A stretch of DNA of 64,000 nt, taken from positions 34,672 to 98,671 of the forward strand of contig DXDN01000011.1 in assembly GCA_019115455.1 (NCBI GenBank). Reading direction: 5' to 3'. The stretch comes from Candidatus Eubacterium faecigallinarum. GTDB taxonomy: Bacteria; Bacillota; Clostridia; Oscillospirales; Acutalibacteraceae. Position numbers and translations under genes: made by a program. The stretch's first letter is position 1, and every line of letters starts with the position of its first letter. Positions 1-8,917 of this stretch are shown here, one piece after another. Below the pieces are notes generated by a model, which saw nothing but the letters and a program-made list of their open reading frames with translations, made no database searches and had not been told where the DNA came from.

Positions 1-1
1 T

Positions 2-952
2 GTTACCACGGGGAAAATGAAAACGGATATACTGCTGAGTATATCCGTTTCAGCGCTTACGACATTGCTGGTGGCTCTGCCGGCAGTGCTTTGTTATATA
101 AAGCATAAAAATCCTTTTGACGTTAAGTGGATATCGGCGCTTTATTCCGTGTATTTTATTTTTCTGGCGGCGGTGAATATAAGCAGATTCTCATATTTCG
201 CCTCCACCACACTTAATCCCGATTCTCAGGCGTGGGTGTTTTCCGCCATATTGGCAGTGTGCGCCTTTTATGCCGCATATCTGGGGATAGAGAGCCTGGC
301 GAGATTTTCCGCCTTCGGTTTCGTGCTGCTGGTGCTCACAGTAATTGCAGCCGTACTGCTTAATTTTGGCAATTTCCAGCTTTTAAATTACTATCCCCTT
401 ATTTCAAATGACGCTCAGACTGTAGCTAAAAATATTATGTATATGACCTCCAGTTCTTCTGAGTCGGTTATATTTTTGTGCCTTTGCAAAAAAGTGAACG
501 GCAGCGCAGTAAAGCCTTATCTGTGGTCGGTGGCAGCGGCGTTTTTGACAATTTTCATTCTTTTCTTTACCGTAATAGGGATTATGGGCGACGGCGCCGT
601 TCTTAATGCGTTTCCGCTTTATACCATGTTCCAAATGGCGGAAATCGGAATGATTGAAAGGATAGACGTGTTTTATATCTCTCTGTGGATATTCGGTATC
701 TTTATCAAGTCGGTGCTGCTTATATACTGCTCGTCAACGGTAGCTCTAAAAATGAAGTCGAAAACAAAATGTTTTGTGTCTGCCCTGGCGGCATTTGCAC
801 TTTCGGTGTATTTTACGGAATTTGTGCCGGTAAGTAACGTCAAACAGTTAGTGTATATAATACCCTTTGCCGTATTTTGCATTGTAGTACCCATAGCCAC
901 CCTGATATTCAAAAAAAGGAATTACGGTGATGAACTTGTTGAGAAGTTTTAA
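2..952 (+). CDS. GerAB-family spore germination permease, 5' partial
   Basis: Inner-membrane subunit of a spore germinant receptor (GerAB/GerKB, amino acid permease superfamily). The frame is open from base 2, before the first ATG at 17, and the visible protein of about 315 residues is shorter than the usual 360 or so, so the N-terminus lies outside the window. The rest is a run of roughly eight to nine hydrophobic helices separated by short polar loops. It overlaps the start of the gerAC-like gene by 26 bases, the usual gerAB-gerAC arrangement. In the family it sits in the spore inner membrane and helps bind the germinant; the germinant cannot be read from sequence. Confidence 0.85.
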   Translation, partial: VTTGKMKTDILLSISVSALTTLLVALPAVLCYIKHKNPFDVKWISALYSVYFIFLAAVNISRFSYFASTTLNPDSQAWVFSAILAVCAFYAAYLGIESLARFSAFGFVLLVLTVIAAVLLNFGNFQLLNYYPLISNDAQTVAKNIMYMTSSSSESVIFLCLCKKVNGSAVKPYLWSVAAAFLTIFILFFTVIGIMGDGAVLNAFPLYTMFQMAEIGMIERIDVFYISLWIFGIFIKSVLLIYCSSTVALKMKSKTKCFVSALAAFALSVYFTEFVPVSNVKQLVYIIPFAVFCIVVPIATLIFKKRNYGDELVEKF

Positions 953-2072
953 AATTATCGTCTGCGTTGTCATTGTTGCCGTCACTCTGTGCGGCTGTAT
1001 GAACAGCGTTAATCTTAAGGACATTAAAGATATAGTTGTTGTTGAGGGAATGGGAATAGACGCTGTTGACGACGAACTTGAGCTTACCTTACAGACACTT
1101 AATATCCCCAGTAACTCCGGCGGAGAAATGCCCCAGGGGAATATGACCATAAACACCACGGGAAGCGGAAAAACAATTATCGACGCCATATCCGCTCTTT
1201 CCTCCAATATATCAAAAAAACTGTTTTTCGGTCAAAACAAAATTATCGTATTCGGCAAGGAAACAACGGAGTCGGATTTTGATAAAAGGCTCGATTATTT
1301 CCTACGCTCATCAAATTCACGTCCCGATGTTGCCGTTTGTATGTCCCAGACCACTGCCGAGGATATAATGCAGAGCAAGGAAAATGATTCCCATATCCCC
1401 AGCGAAAATATCGTAAATCTGATGCAGAGCGGACAGGACGCAGGCGTTAGCGCTTATGTGACAACCAATGATATTCTCAATCTTTACTGTGACGATACCT
1501 CCGATATATATCTGCCTGTGCTGAAAAAGGATAAAAATTCTCAGGGAGTAAAAGCAAGCGGTATCGGTCTTTTTAATGACAAAAAGCTTGTCTACATTAC
1601 CGATGAAGAAGAAACCCTGGGTTTTCTCATCATTAGCGGAAAGATAAAAAACTGCCTTATTGAATTTGAAACCAGGGACTTGGGAATGGTCAGTGTGGAA
1701 ATTTCCTCCGTTAAGGCAAAAAAACGTGTCGATATTTCAGACGGAAAAATGATTTTTGTATCTGAGATAGAAGCTCAGCTTATGATAAATGAAATTGAAA
1801 ACGGACTTACCGCATCTCTCAGCGTGGATAAGCTTGATGAAATTTGCAATGATGCAAACAACAGAATTAATTATCTCTGCCAAAAGGCGTTTTATTCCTG
1901 CCGCAATAATTCCAGCGACAGCCTGAGAGTGGGCGAGTGTCTGGCAAAGGACAGCCCTAAGTCGTATGAAAAACTGAAGGACGAGTGGGATACGTATTTT
2001 GCTACGGTGGACTTTTCCGCAAATGCCGAAACTCATCTTAAACAGCTTAGTGACAATACACAATTAGACTGA
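927..2072 (+). CDS. Ger(x)C-family spore germination lipoprotein
   Basis: GerAC-type lipoprotein subunit of a germinant receptor. The start is GTG at 927 (immediately followed by ATG) after AAAGGA, inside the end of the GerAB gene. A hydrophobic signal segment ends in the lipobox LCGC (about residues 21-24), so the mature protein would be lipid-anchored at Cys24. The length of 381 residues is normal for GerAC. The tail holds the usual W-x-x-Y/F pattern (EWDTYF) near the C-terminus. The GerAA subunit is not seen and is expected upstream of the window. Confidence 0.85.
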   Translation: MMNLLRSFKIIVCVVIVAVTLCGCMNSVNLKDIKDIVVVEGMGIDAVDDELELTLQTLNIPSNSGGEMPQGNMTINTTGSGKTIIDAISALSSNISKKLFFGQNKIIVFGKETTESDFDKRLDYFLRSSNSRPDVAVCMSQTTAEDIMQSKENDSHIPSENIVNLMQSGQDAGVSAYVTTNDILNLYCDDTSDIYLPVLKKDKNSQGVKASGIGLFNDKKLVYITDEEETLGFLIISGKIKNCLIEFETRDLGMVSVEISSVKAKKRVDISDGKMIFVSEIEAQLMINEIENGLTASLSVDKLDEICNDANNRINYLCQKAFYSCRNNSSDSLRVGECLAKDSPKSYEKLKDEWDTYFATVDFSANAETHLKQLSDNTQLD

Positions 2073-2199
2073 CACACTGCCTGAAAATGGTTACAAGCTC
2101 TTCGCTTTGTGTCCCTTCGCCTTTACTGAAGCATACCGCCGCCGGAATCAGCAGCGTAAGAGCAAACATTACGGCATAAATTATCAGCGCTTTTTTCAA
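2047..2199 (-). pseudogene. Short SpoIID-like N-terminal stub (50 codons)
   Basis: Minus-strand frame of 50 codons starting at TTG 2199, with AAGGAG eight bases upstream. It reads as a signal-anchor segment (LKKALIIYAVMFALTLLIPA) followed by CFSKGEG and stops at 2047-2049, inside the 3' end of the germination gene on the other strand. The LTLLIPA-type start resembles the N-terminus of stage II sporulation protein D, but none of the rest of SpoIID is present. I read it as a remnant or a very small membrane peptide; the assignment is inference. Confidence 0.35.
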
Positions 2200-2211
2200 A
2201 ATGTCATCTCC

Positions 2212-2240
2212 TTGACTTTGTACTGATAAAAATGTATAAT
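2212..2240 (+). promoter_or_regulatory. Predicted sigma-A promoter for citrate synthase
   Basis: TTGACT at 2212-2217 and TATAAT at 2235-2240 are separated by 17 bases. The pair lies about 110 bases before the citrate synthase ATG. The interval to the gene contains no obvious terminator. Confidence 0.6.
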
Positions 2241-2352
2241 AACTGAATATAAATATTATTTGTTATCATACGTAAGCGTGTGGTGCACAGCGGCGTGCTG
2301 TTTGACTTAAAGCAGGAATCTGCGCCGCATAAGTTGCAGAAAGGAGAAACAT

Positions 2353-3729
2353 ATGCCTTCAAGTTATATTTCACCGATTTCTATGGACGCTCTTTCAAGT
2401 TTATGCTCGGAGCTTGATAAAAATAACTATATCCGCAGAAGCGATTATGAAAAATATGATGTTAAAAGAGGACTCAGAAACAGCGACGGAACGGGAGTTA
2501 TGGCAGGACTTACCCGTATCTGTTCCGTTGAGGGATATTATATTCTCGACGGCGAGAGAATCCCTAAGGAGGGCAGACTCTCTTACAGGGGTTATGATAT
2601 AAACGATATTGTAAACAGCTGTATAAAAGATGACCGCTTCGGGTATGAAGAGGTCGTTTGGCTGCTTCTTTTCGGCGATCTGCCTACCGTTCAGCAGCTC
2701 TTTAGCCTCAGGGAGGTTATTGCCGAGTGCAGAACTCTTCCCGACGAGTTTATCGAAGATATGATAATGAAGCACCCGTCAAAGGATATCATGAACAAAA
2801 TGGCAAGAAGCGTTATGTCTCTTTATTCATTTGATGAGAATCCTGATGATACTTCTATACCTAATGTTCTCAGGCAGTCGCTTCAGCTTATTGCTCAGAT
2901 GCCGACTATAATGAACAGCGCTTACCAGGTAAAAAGACGCGCTTATTATAATAAGACTATGTTCCTGCATCCTATAAGGAAGGATCAGTCAACTGCCGAA
3001 TATATACTCAATCAGCTTAGAGTAGACAAAAAATTCACCCGTGAGGAAGCAAAACTTTTGGATATCTGTCTTTTGCTCCACGCTGATCACGGCGGCGGTA
3101 ACAACTCAACATTCTCCACCAGAGTTCTTACCTCCAGCGGCACGGATACATATTCAGCAATAACAGCAGGCTTCGGTTCCCTTAAAGGTCCCCGTCATGG
3201 CGGCGCTAATATTCGAGTAGCTCAGCAGATGAATGAGATCATGGAGTCCGTGCCTGATTCCACAGACCCGGCACAGGTCAAGGATTATCTTGTAAAAATA
3301 CTTAATAAGGAAGCAGGGGACGGTTCAGGACTTATCTACGGTATGGGTCATGCGGTTTATACTGTTTCTGATCCGAGAGCCGTTATTCTTAAGGAAAATG
3401 CCAGAAAGCTTGCTTTTGAGAAAGGCTTTGAAAAAGAATTTAAGACTCTTGAAAATATCGAACATCTCACCCCTCAGGTGTTTGCTGAGGTTAAGAATGA
3501 CGACAAGGTCATCTGCGCCAATGTCGACCTTTATTCAGGACTTGTTTATAAGGTTCTTGGTATTCCTGAGGACCTTTATACTCCGCTGTTCGCCACTGCC
3601 AGAATATCTGGCTGGTGTGCTCACAGGCTTGAGGAAATCATCTCAGGCGGCAGAATTATGAGACCCGCTTACAAGAGCGTAAGCCACAGCAAGAAATTTG
3701 TTGATTTGAAAAACAGAACAGACAGCTAA
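2353..3729 (+). CDS. Citrate/2-methylcitrate synthase
   Basis: Condenses acetyl-CoA and oxaloacetate to citrate in the cytosol. The 458-residue protein starts at ATG 2353 after AGAAAGGAGAAA. Family landmarks are visible: RLSYRGYDI near residue 77, the HADHGGG catalytic/oxaloacetate region with His243 and His246, the GMGHAVY segment carrying the second catalytic His, and RISGWCAHRLEE near the C-terminus. No aconitase or isocitrate dehydrogenase gene lies nearby, so the enzyme probably feeds glutamate synthesis from a locus elsewhere. A 2-methylcitrate role cannot be excluded from sequence. Confidence 0.93.
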   Translation: MPSSYISPISMDALSSLCSELDKNNYIRRSDYEKYDVKRGLRNSDGTGVMAGLTRICSVEGYYILDGERIPKEGRLSYRGYDINDIVNSCIKDDRFGYEEVVWLLLFGDLPTVQQLFSLREVIAECRTLPDEFIEDMIMKHPSKDIMNKMARSVMSLYSFDENPDDTSIPNVLRQSLQLIAQMPTIMNSAYQVKRRAYYNKTMFLHPIRKDQSTAEYILNQLRVDKKFTREEAKLLDICLLLHADHGGGNNSTFSTRVLTSSGTDTYSAITAGFGSLKGPRHGGANIRVAQQMNEIMESVPDSTDPAQVKDYLVKILNKEAGDGSGLIYGMGHAVYTVSDPRAVILKENARKLAFEKGFEKEFKTLENIEHLTPQVFAEVKNDDKVICANVDLYSGLVYKVLGIPEDLYTPLFATARISGWCAHRLEEIISGGRIMRPAYKSVSHSKKFVDLKNRTDS

Positions 3730-3753
3730 AGCTTTAAATTAAGGAGATTGAAA

Positions 3754-4578
3754 GTGCGAAATACAAAAGCGAAGATATATGCTTTATTTATCGTAATAAC
3801 AGCTGTCGTCGCTTGTGTTTCGCGCTTTTTTCTGCTTTCAGAAACGCTAAACGATTCGGCGCACAGCAGTAACATTTTGCTTTACAGCGTTTATCTGTTT
3901 ATGGTTTTAAGCGCGGTGTTTTCTGCGTTGTATGCATCCTGCGCTAAGAAAAACGCAAAAACCTTTGACTTTGAGCAAGCGCCAAAAGGCATATACATAA
4001 CCTCTATTGCCTTGTCGGTAACATTTTTCTATGACTTTTTGCACCAGGGCTATAATTGTTATAAATATTTAACAGAAACAGATTATGCGGATTATACATA
4101 TCTTGTTCCCGTATTGATAGGGTGCGTGTCTGCGCTTGTTTGCTGTTTTTACTATATTACGGTGGCGGCTACAGCTAAAAACACCAACTACGATTTCAGA
4201 AATTTTACTCTCCTGCATTTTGTTCCCTTGGTCTGGGCGTTGTCAAAACTGTTTTTAATAATGTTTAAAATAGTTGATATTACGGAAAATATTGATATGG
4301 CGTGCGAATTTGTATTGTTGTGCGCATTAATGTGCTTTTTGTTCAGCATGATATCGGCTATTGATAAAAAAGAAGACAGTGCCACAAGAGTGTTCATTTT
4401 TTCCTGTGTTTTTCTGGGATGTATGGCTCTTGTGGTGGGAGTGCCCAGAATTGCGTCGCTGATTTTTTATGGGGCTAAATTAACAAGCGTTACATACTCA
4501 GCCGTTACGTACATAATGCTCGGAGCTTTTTCACTGAGCCTTTTAAAAGATTTGAATAAACGCAGTAAATTAAACTAA
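3754..4578 (+). CDS. Multi-pass membrane protein of unknown function
   Basis: About 274 residues with seven or eight hydrophobic helices and no recognised catalytic motif. An upstream TTG at 3748 touches the AAGGAG (3741-3746), so GTG at 3754, seven bases downstream of it, is the better start. It sits 24 bases after citrate synthase and 12 bases before an AEC-type transporter and is probably cotranscribed with both. I do not recognise the family. Confidence 0.7.
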   Translation: MRNTKAKIYALFIVITAVVACVSRFFLLSETLNDSAHSSNILLYSVYLFMVLSAVFSALYASCAKKNAKTFDFEQAPKGIYITSIALSVTFFYDFLHQGYNCYKYLTETDYADYTYLVPVLIGCVSALVCCFYYITVAATAKNTNYDFRNFTLLHFVPLVWALSKLFLIMFKIVDITENIDMACEFVLLCALMCFLFSMISAIDKKEDSATRVFIFSCVFLGCMALVVGVPRIASLIFYGAKLTSVTYSAVTYIMLGAFSLSLLKDLNKRSKLN

Positions 4579-4590
4579 AGGAAGAAAACA

Positions 4591-5523
4591 TTGTTTTTTG
4601 ATAACTTAAAAACCATAGCAATTCAGGTGCTTATACTGTGCATTATGGCAGGTGTCGGCTTCGTTACGGACAAAACAGGAATATTTAAGCAGTCGGACGG
4701 CAAAAGAGCCATCGATTTGCTGTTTTATATTATTCTGCCGATAGCAATTGTCCATACTTTTATTACAATGGAATATTCGGCAGAGCATATTAAGGGCATT
4801 TTTATAGCCTTTGTGTGCGCTTTTGCCACTCATATTTTCGGTGCGCTGATATCGCTTCTGACTTTTCGCAAGCGCTCGCTTAAGGAACGCGGACTTTATC
4901 ATTACGCAATGATTCTTTCTAATGCCGCGTTTGTGGCGCTCCCTATGGCAAAAAGCGTTATCGGAAGCGAAGGCATATTTTACTGCTCGGTGTATGTCGC
5001 CGTGTTTAATATGGTGGCGTTTACCTATGGAATATATGAGATGTCCGGCAGGGAAACAAAACTGGATTTAAAAAAGCTGATACTCAATCCCGGTACTATT
5101 CCGGTAATTATCGGACTGCCACTCTTTTTCCTCCAGCCGAAACTGCCGTATTTTATTGAATATCCTATGGAATTGATCGGCAATTGTAATTCGCCGCTGG
5201 CAATGATAATTTTCGGCACATTTCTTGCAAACTCAAATTTTAAAAATATGTTTGCTAAAAAAGAAATATATGTTGTGTCCCTTGTACGCCTGATAGTGAT
5301 TCCTTTAAGTATGCTTGGTATCTTTTATCTTTTTGGAGTCAGGGGGAATATCCTGACCGCAATGATAATCTCTGCTTCAGCGCCTGCCGCAACAAACACC
5401 GCAATGTATGCCGCTAAATACGGCAATGATCCCGCTCTCGGCTCGGAAACAGCCGCTCAGACTTCGGTGCTTTCGGTGATTACTATGCCGGTAATCGTGG
5501 CGCTTGCCACAGTGGTGGCATAA
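4591..5523 (+). CDS. AEC-family (auxin efflux carrier-like) transporter
   Basis: A 310-residue membrane protein with about ten helices, starting at TTG 4591 after AGGAAG. The pattern is that of bacterial AEC permeases: an N-terminal helix bundle ending in an FYIILPIAIV segment, a central polar loop, and the C-terminal half with SASAPAATNTAMYA, the conserved small-residue/Asn segment of the family. Bacterial members export or exchange organic acids such as malate. The position after citrate synthase fits a carboxylate substrate, but that is inference only. Confidence 0.8.
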   Translation: MFFDNLKTIAIQVLILCIMAGVGFVTDKTGIFKQSDGKRAIDLLFYIILPIAIVHTFITMEYSAEHIKGIFIAFVCAFATHIFGALISLLTFRKRSLKERGLYHYAMILSNAAFVALPMAKSVIGSEGIFYCSVYVAVFNMVAFTYGIYEMSGRETKLDLKKLILNPGTIPVIIGLPLFFLQPKLPYFIEYPMELIGNCNSPLAMIIFGTFLANSNFKNMFAKKEIYVVSLVRLIVIPLSMLGIFYLFGVRGNILTAMIISASAPAATNTAMYAAKYGNDPALGSETAAQTSVLSVITMPVIVALATVVA

Positions 5524-5571
5524 AATTACTCTTGCAAATGTAAATTTTATTTTAATACAAATAGACACAAG

Positions 5572-5600
5572 TTGTATTTATCTGTAAAATAATGTATAAT
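5572..5600 (+). promoter_or_regulatory. Predicted promoter for the darA-holB-ricT block
   Basis: TTGTAT at 5572-5577 and TATAAT at 5595-5600 with a 17-base spacer, about 60 bases before the darA start. Confidence 0.5.
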
Positions 5601-5660
5601 TATTTTCGGAACAGAATGAAGAGCAGGAAATAAATATATAATATTAAAGGGTGATATTAC

Positions 5661-5984
5661 TTGAAACTTGTTATCGTTATTATATCAAACAAAGATTTGG
5701 CAAAAGTTCTTGCCGCCTCAAGTGCGGAAGGCTTTTTTTACACAAAAATATCTACTGCCGGACAGTTTCTTGAGGGCGGTCACACTACAGTGCTCTTCGG
5801 AGTGGATGAGGAAAGAGTTGATTTCCTTTTCAGTGTAATAGAAAAGAATGTAACCAAACGTGTTGTAAAGAAAACCGGTATAGAGAGCACGCTTGAAGGC
5901 TCTCTTCTCAAAAAGCCGGTGGATGTGGAGGAATACGGAGCAGTTGCTTTTGTTCTCGACGTTGACCAGTTTAAAAAATTATAA
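5661..5984 (+). CDS. darA: c-di-AMP receptor DarA/PstA (YaaQ)
   Basis: PII-like cytosolic receptor for cyclic di-AMP. The 107-residue protein starts at TTG 5661 after AAAGGGTG. It matches the family along its length: a VIVIISNKD first strand, the S-x-x-GFFYTKISTAGQFLEGGHTT region that lines the nucleotide pocket, and the second half with the VFVLDVDQF ending. In Bacillus yaaQ also lies in front of yaaR, holB and yaaT; here yaaR is missing and holB follows directly. The targets of DarA are not known in detail. Confidence 0.92.
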   Translation: MKLVIVIISNKDLAKVLAASSAEGFFYTKISTAGQFLEGGHTTVLFGVDEERVDFLFSVIEKNVTKRVVKKTGIESTLEGSLLKKPVDVEEYGAVAFVLDVDQFKKL

Positions 5985-6020
5985 TTTTCGCGTATCTGTA
6001 TTGATACATAGTTGAATGTT

Positions 6021-7004
6021 ATGAAAACATCTGATTTTATCGGTAATAAAAGAATCAGGGATCAGCTTGAATGCCTGATCGATTCAAAACGGTTTCCACA
6101 GGCGGTTGTTATTGAGGGAGAACAGGGAACCGGCAGGAAAACGCTTGCCCGTATGCTGGCGCAGGCGCTTGTTTGCCGCGGCGATGAAAAGCCCTGTGGA
6201 CAGTGCGCTCAGTGCCGTAAAGCGCAGGAACGTGTGCATCCCGACGTGTTTGAATATGTATCCGCCACTGCGGCGAATTCTTTTCATATCGACGTGGTGC
6301 GTGACGTTATCAAGGATGTTTACGTCCAGCCCAACGAGGCTGAGCATAAGGTGTATATTCTCGCAAATGCGGACAGTATGAGCATATCTGCTCAAAACGC
6401 ACTTTTAAAGGTTCTTGAAGAGCCGCCGTCATATGCGGTGTTTATCCTCACCGTCAGGTCAAAAAGCAAAATGCTATCCACTATACTTTCACGTTCAGTG
6501 GTGTTTTCGCTGGAGGGCGTGGATTGCTCCGAAGGGGCGGAATATATATCATCAAAATTTTCTGATATCAGCTTTGCGGACGCCAAGAGTCGGCTGGAAA
6601 CTTTTAACGGAAATATCGGCAAAACCATTGACAGCTTTTTTGACGGCAAGGAAAATGAAATTGCAGGAATTTGCCGGGATATGTGCCGGGCGCTGGTGGA
6701 TGAAAATGAATATTCACTGCTTTGTATTTGCTCTGCGTTTCAAAAGGACAGGGAATCCATTGTGTTTGCCTGCGAATTTTTAAAAAATATATTTCGTGAC
6801 GCTCTCGTATACGGCAGCAAATCAGAAATGATTTCAGGTAACAGCGATACGGCAAAGCTGCTTAGGACAAGGCTTACCCGTCAGAAATTGGCAGCGCTTA
6901 TGGATGTTTGCGACACACTTAAAAGAATGGCGACGATGAATTCAAACAATTCTCTTCTTATTACTAAAATCTGTTACAGTCTCAGAGAGGCTGCCGGCAG
7001 ATAA
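6021..7004 (+). CDS. holB: DNA polymerase III subunit delta'
   Basis: Clamp-loader subunit that helps open the sliding clamp at replication forks. Counting from ATG 6021 (TTG 6012 is also possible and neither has a good Shine-Dalgarno), a P-loop-like GEQGTGRKT lies at residues 33-41. A zinc-binding cluster lies at Cys52, Cys59, Cys62 and Cys65, followed by the HPDV motif. The sensor region QNALLKVLEEPP is intact. About 327 residues is normal for delta'. Position between darA and ricT matches the Bacillus order. Confidence 0.92.
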   Translation: MKTSDFIGNKRIRDQLECLIDSKRFPQAVVIEGEQGTGRKTLARMLAQALVCRGDEKPCGQCAQCRKAQERVHPDVFEYVSATAANSFHIDVVRDVIKDVYVQPNEAEHKVYILANADSMSISAQNALLKVLEEPPSYAVFILTVRSKSKMLSTILSRSVVFSLEGVDCSEGAEYISSKFSDISFADAKSRLETFNGNIGKTIDSFFDGKENEIAGICRDMCRALVDENEYSLLCICSAFQKDRESIVFACEFLKNIFRDALVYGSKSEMISGNSDTAKLLRTRLTRQKLAALMDVCDTLKRMATMNSNNSLLITKICYSLREAAGR

Positions 7005-7039
7005 TTTACTGCGCCGCCTTAATTACGGAGGATATATAA

Positions 7040-7882
7040 ATGACAAAGGTTGTTGGAGTCCGCTTCAAGGATACGGGCAAGACCTATTATTTTGACCCTA
7101 AAGGGCTGGATATAAAAAGAGGACAGACGCTTGTTGTGGAAACGGCAAAGGGCATTGAGTGCGGTGTTGCTCAGTATGCTGTTAAAGAGGTTGAGGACGA
7201 TAAAATCGTATCTCCTCTAAAGCCGGTTGAAAGAATAGCCACCGAAAAGGACCTTGAGATACTTGAGGAGAATAAAAGGCTTGAAAAGGAAGCGCTTAAG
7301 ATATGTGCTGAGAAAATCAAAAAGCACGGGCTTGAAATGTACCTTACTGATGCCGAATATTCCTTTGACAGGTCAAAGATTATTTTCTTTTTTACTGCCG
7401 ACGGCAGGGTGGATTTCAGGGAACTTGTAAAGGATCTCGGCTCACATTTCCATACCAGAATTGAGCTCAGACAGATAGGCGTCAGGGATGAAAGCAGACT
7501 TCTCGGCGGTCTTGGAATTTGCGGCAGACCTTTTTGCTGTTCATCATTTCTTGACGATTTTCATTCAGTTACCATTAAAATGGCAAAGGATCAGGGACTT
7601 TCTCTGGCTCCCAGTAAAATCAGCGGTACCTGCGGCAGACTAATGTGCTGCCTTAAATATGAGCAAAATTCATATGAGTACCTCAACAAGATAACTCCGA
7701 AAAAGAACAGCGTTGTTGAAGTCAACGGCGACCGCGGAGTGGTTGTTGAAACATCAATATTGACCGGAAAAGTCAAGGTCCAGCTTGACAAATCTCCTGA
7801 CGGTCTGCCTGTAGTTGTGGACAGGGAGGACGTTAAGCCGGTTAGGGATTCATCCCCTCAGCCGAAGAGCAAAAAACAGTAA
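7040..7882 (+). CDS. ricT: PSP1-domain regulatory protein RicT (YaaT)
   Basis: A 280-residue cytosolic protein of the PSP1/YaaT family. The N-terminal PSP1 region starts at residue 1, and the cysteine clusters lie at Cys161, Cys166, Cys167 and Cys198, Cys203, Cys204 in two CGRxxCC motifs. In Bacillus, RicT works with RicA and RicF, binds iron-sulphur clusters and stimulates RNase Y processing and phosphorelay steps. RicA and RicF are not in this window. It starts at ATG 7040 after GGAGGATAT, 35 bases after holB. Confidence 0.9.
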   Translation: MTKVVGVRFKDTGKTYYFDPKGLDIKRGQTLVVETAKGIECGVAQYAVKEVEDDKIVSPLKPVERIATEKDLEILEENKRLEKEALKICAEKIKKHGLEMYLTDAEYSFDRSKIIFFFTADGRVDFRELVKDLGSHFHTRIELRQIGVRDESRLLGGLGICGRPFCCSSFLDDFHSVTIKMAKDQGLSLAPSKISGTCGRLMCCLKYEQNSYEYLNKITPKKNSVVEVNGDRGVVVETSILTGKVKVQLDKSPDGLPVVVDREDVKPVRDSSPQPKSKKQ

Positions 7883-7946
7883 TATAAATTTTGAATTACA
7901 TGTAACGGATAAGCACTGTTAAATAAGAGTAAAACATCAAAAACAC

Positions 7947-7975
7947 TTGATTTTTAACGCCTTTACTGTTATATT
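7947..7975 (+). promoter_or_regulatory. Predicted promoter for the small ferredoxin gene
   Basis: TTGATT at 7947-7952 and TATATT at 7970-7975, 17-base spacer, 34 bases before the ferredoxin start. Confidence 0.5.
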
Positions 7976-8009
7976 AATTGTGGAAGTTTGATGTAGGAGG
8001 TGTATTTTA

Positions 8010-8180
8010 ATGGCATACGTAATTTCCGATGATTGTATCTCATGCGGTGCTTGTGCTGCTGAATGTCCTGTAAGCGCCATTTCAGAAGGTGACGGCAAGT
8101 TCGTTATCGACGCAGACACTTGTATCGAATGCGGCGCTTGTGAGGCTGCTTGTCCTGTAAGCGCTCCTTCACAGGCATAA
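8010..8180 (+). CDS. 2[4Fe-4S] ferredoxin, 56 residues
   Basis: Small soluble electron carrier. It starts at ATG 8010 after TAGGAGGTG. Two CxxCxxCxxxCP motifs are visible: CISCGACAAECP near residues 9-20 and CIECGACEAACP near 38-49. That is the classical clostridial-type ferredoxin layout. It is monocistronic, with its own promoter and a terminator behind it. It is a plausible partner for Rnf and pyruvate metabolism, but no direct link is shown by the sequence. Confidence 0.95.
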   Translation: MAYVISDDCISCGACAAECPVSAISEGDGKFVIDADTCIECGACEAACPVSAPSQA

Positions 8181-8201
8181 GACATACATTTTCTTAAAAA
8201 A

Positions 8202-8233
8202 GGCACGCTGAATCAGCGCGCCTTTTTATTTTT
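8202..8233 (+). terminator. Rho-independent terminator after ferredoxin
   Basis: GGCACGCTGA pairs with TCAGCGCGCC (one A-C mismatch), followed by a T-rich tract. Confidence 0.8.
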
Positions 8234-8355
8234 ATAAATTTTCCTTAAGAGGAAATTCTTATTGTGCAGTATTGGTAAAAATTTTATGAGCCGCTTTTGT
8301 ATTTTATTTAAAATAACAGTTTTGCAAATTTTACGAATAGATTTTCAAAATATAA

Positions 8356-8383
8356 TTGACATATGTCAGTAATTATGTATAAT
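8356..8383 (+). promoter_or_regulatory. Predicted promoter of the DUF134-pflB unit
   Basis: TTGACA at 8356-8361 and TATAAT at 8378-8383, 16-base spacer. A small hairpin (CCCGA 8406-8410 / TCGGG 8417-8421) lies in the presumed leader. Confidence 0.65.
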
Positions 8384-8464
8384 ATGAACGTAACAGCTTA
8401 CAGCTCCCGATGCATTTCGGGTTAAACTGTTTAGAATGTTACCAGTGGAGAAATGAGGTGTAAA

Positions 8465-8878
8465 ATGTCTCGCCCGAAGAAACACAGAAGAATATGCAGT
8501 GTTCCTGATGAAAAGAAGTTCAATCTTAGCGGGAACAAGAAAAAGACTGTGGATATGACGGTCGACGAGTACGAAGTGGTAAGGCTTATTGATTACGTGG
8601 GTCTCACTCAGCAGGAATGTGCCAAGCAGATGGACGTTGCGCGTTCCACTGTTACCGCTATTTACGATACTGTACGCCGCAAAATATCCGATTCAATTGT
8701 AAATAATAAGGCAATCAATATAGATGGCGGCGATTTTCAGCTTTGTCCGAATTCAAAGCATTGCTGCGGTCAGTGCGGTAAAAACAGATGCGGAAGATGC
8801 AAGCACGGAGCTTGTGACAGATGCATAGGTATTTTTCGCGAGCCGGGTATGGAATGCTTTGTTATACAATATAACTGA
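8465..8878 (+). CDS. DUF134-family predicted DNA-binding protein
   Basis: A 137-residue protein starting at ATG 8465 (MSRPKKHRR) five bases after GAGGTG; an earlier ATG at 8453 has no better site. The N-terminal SRPKKHRRI and the VDEYEVVRLIDY segment followed by a helix-turn-helix (LTQQECAKQMDVARSTVTAIY) are typical of DUF134. The C-terminal part is cysteine-rich, with CCGQCGKNRCGRCKHGACDRC near residues 101-121, which suggests metal or Fe-S binding. It lies 39 bases upstream of pflB without a terminator, so it may be cotranscribed and might regulate it; that is inference. Confidence 0.85.
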   Translation: MSRPKKHRRICSVPDEKKFNLSGNKKKTVDMTVDEYEVVRLIDYVGLTQQECAKQMDVARSTVTAIYDTVRRKISDSIVNNKAINIDGGDFQLCPNSKHCCGQCGKNRCGRCKHGACDRCIGIFREPGMECFVIQYN

Positions 8879-8917
8879 TAAAAAATTTTTTATTTCTTAA
8901 TTTTTAGGAGGAAGAAA

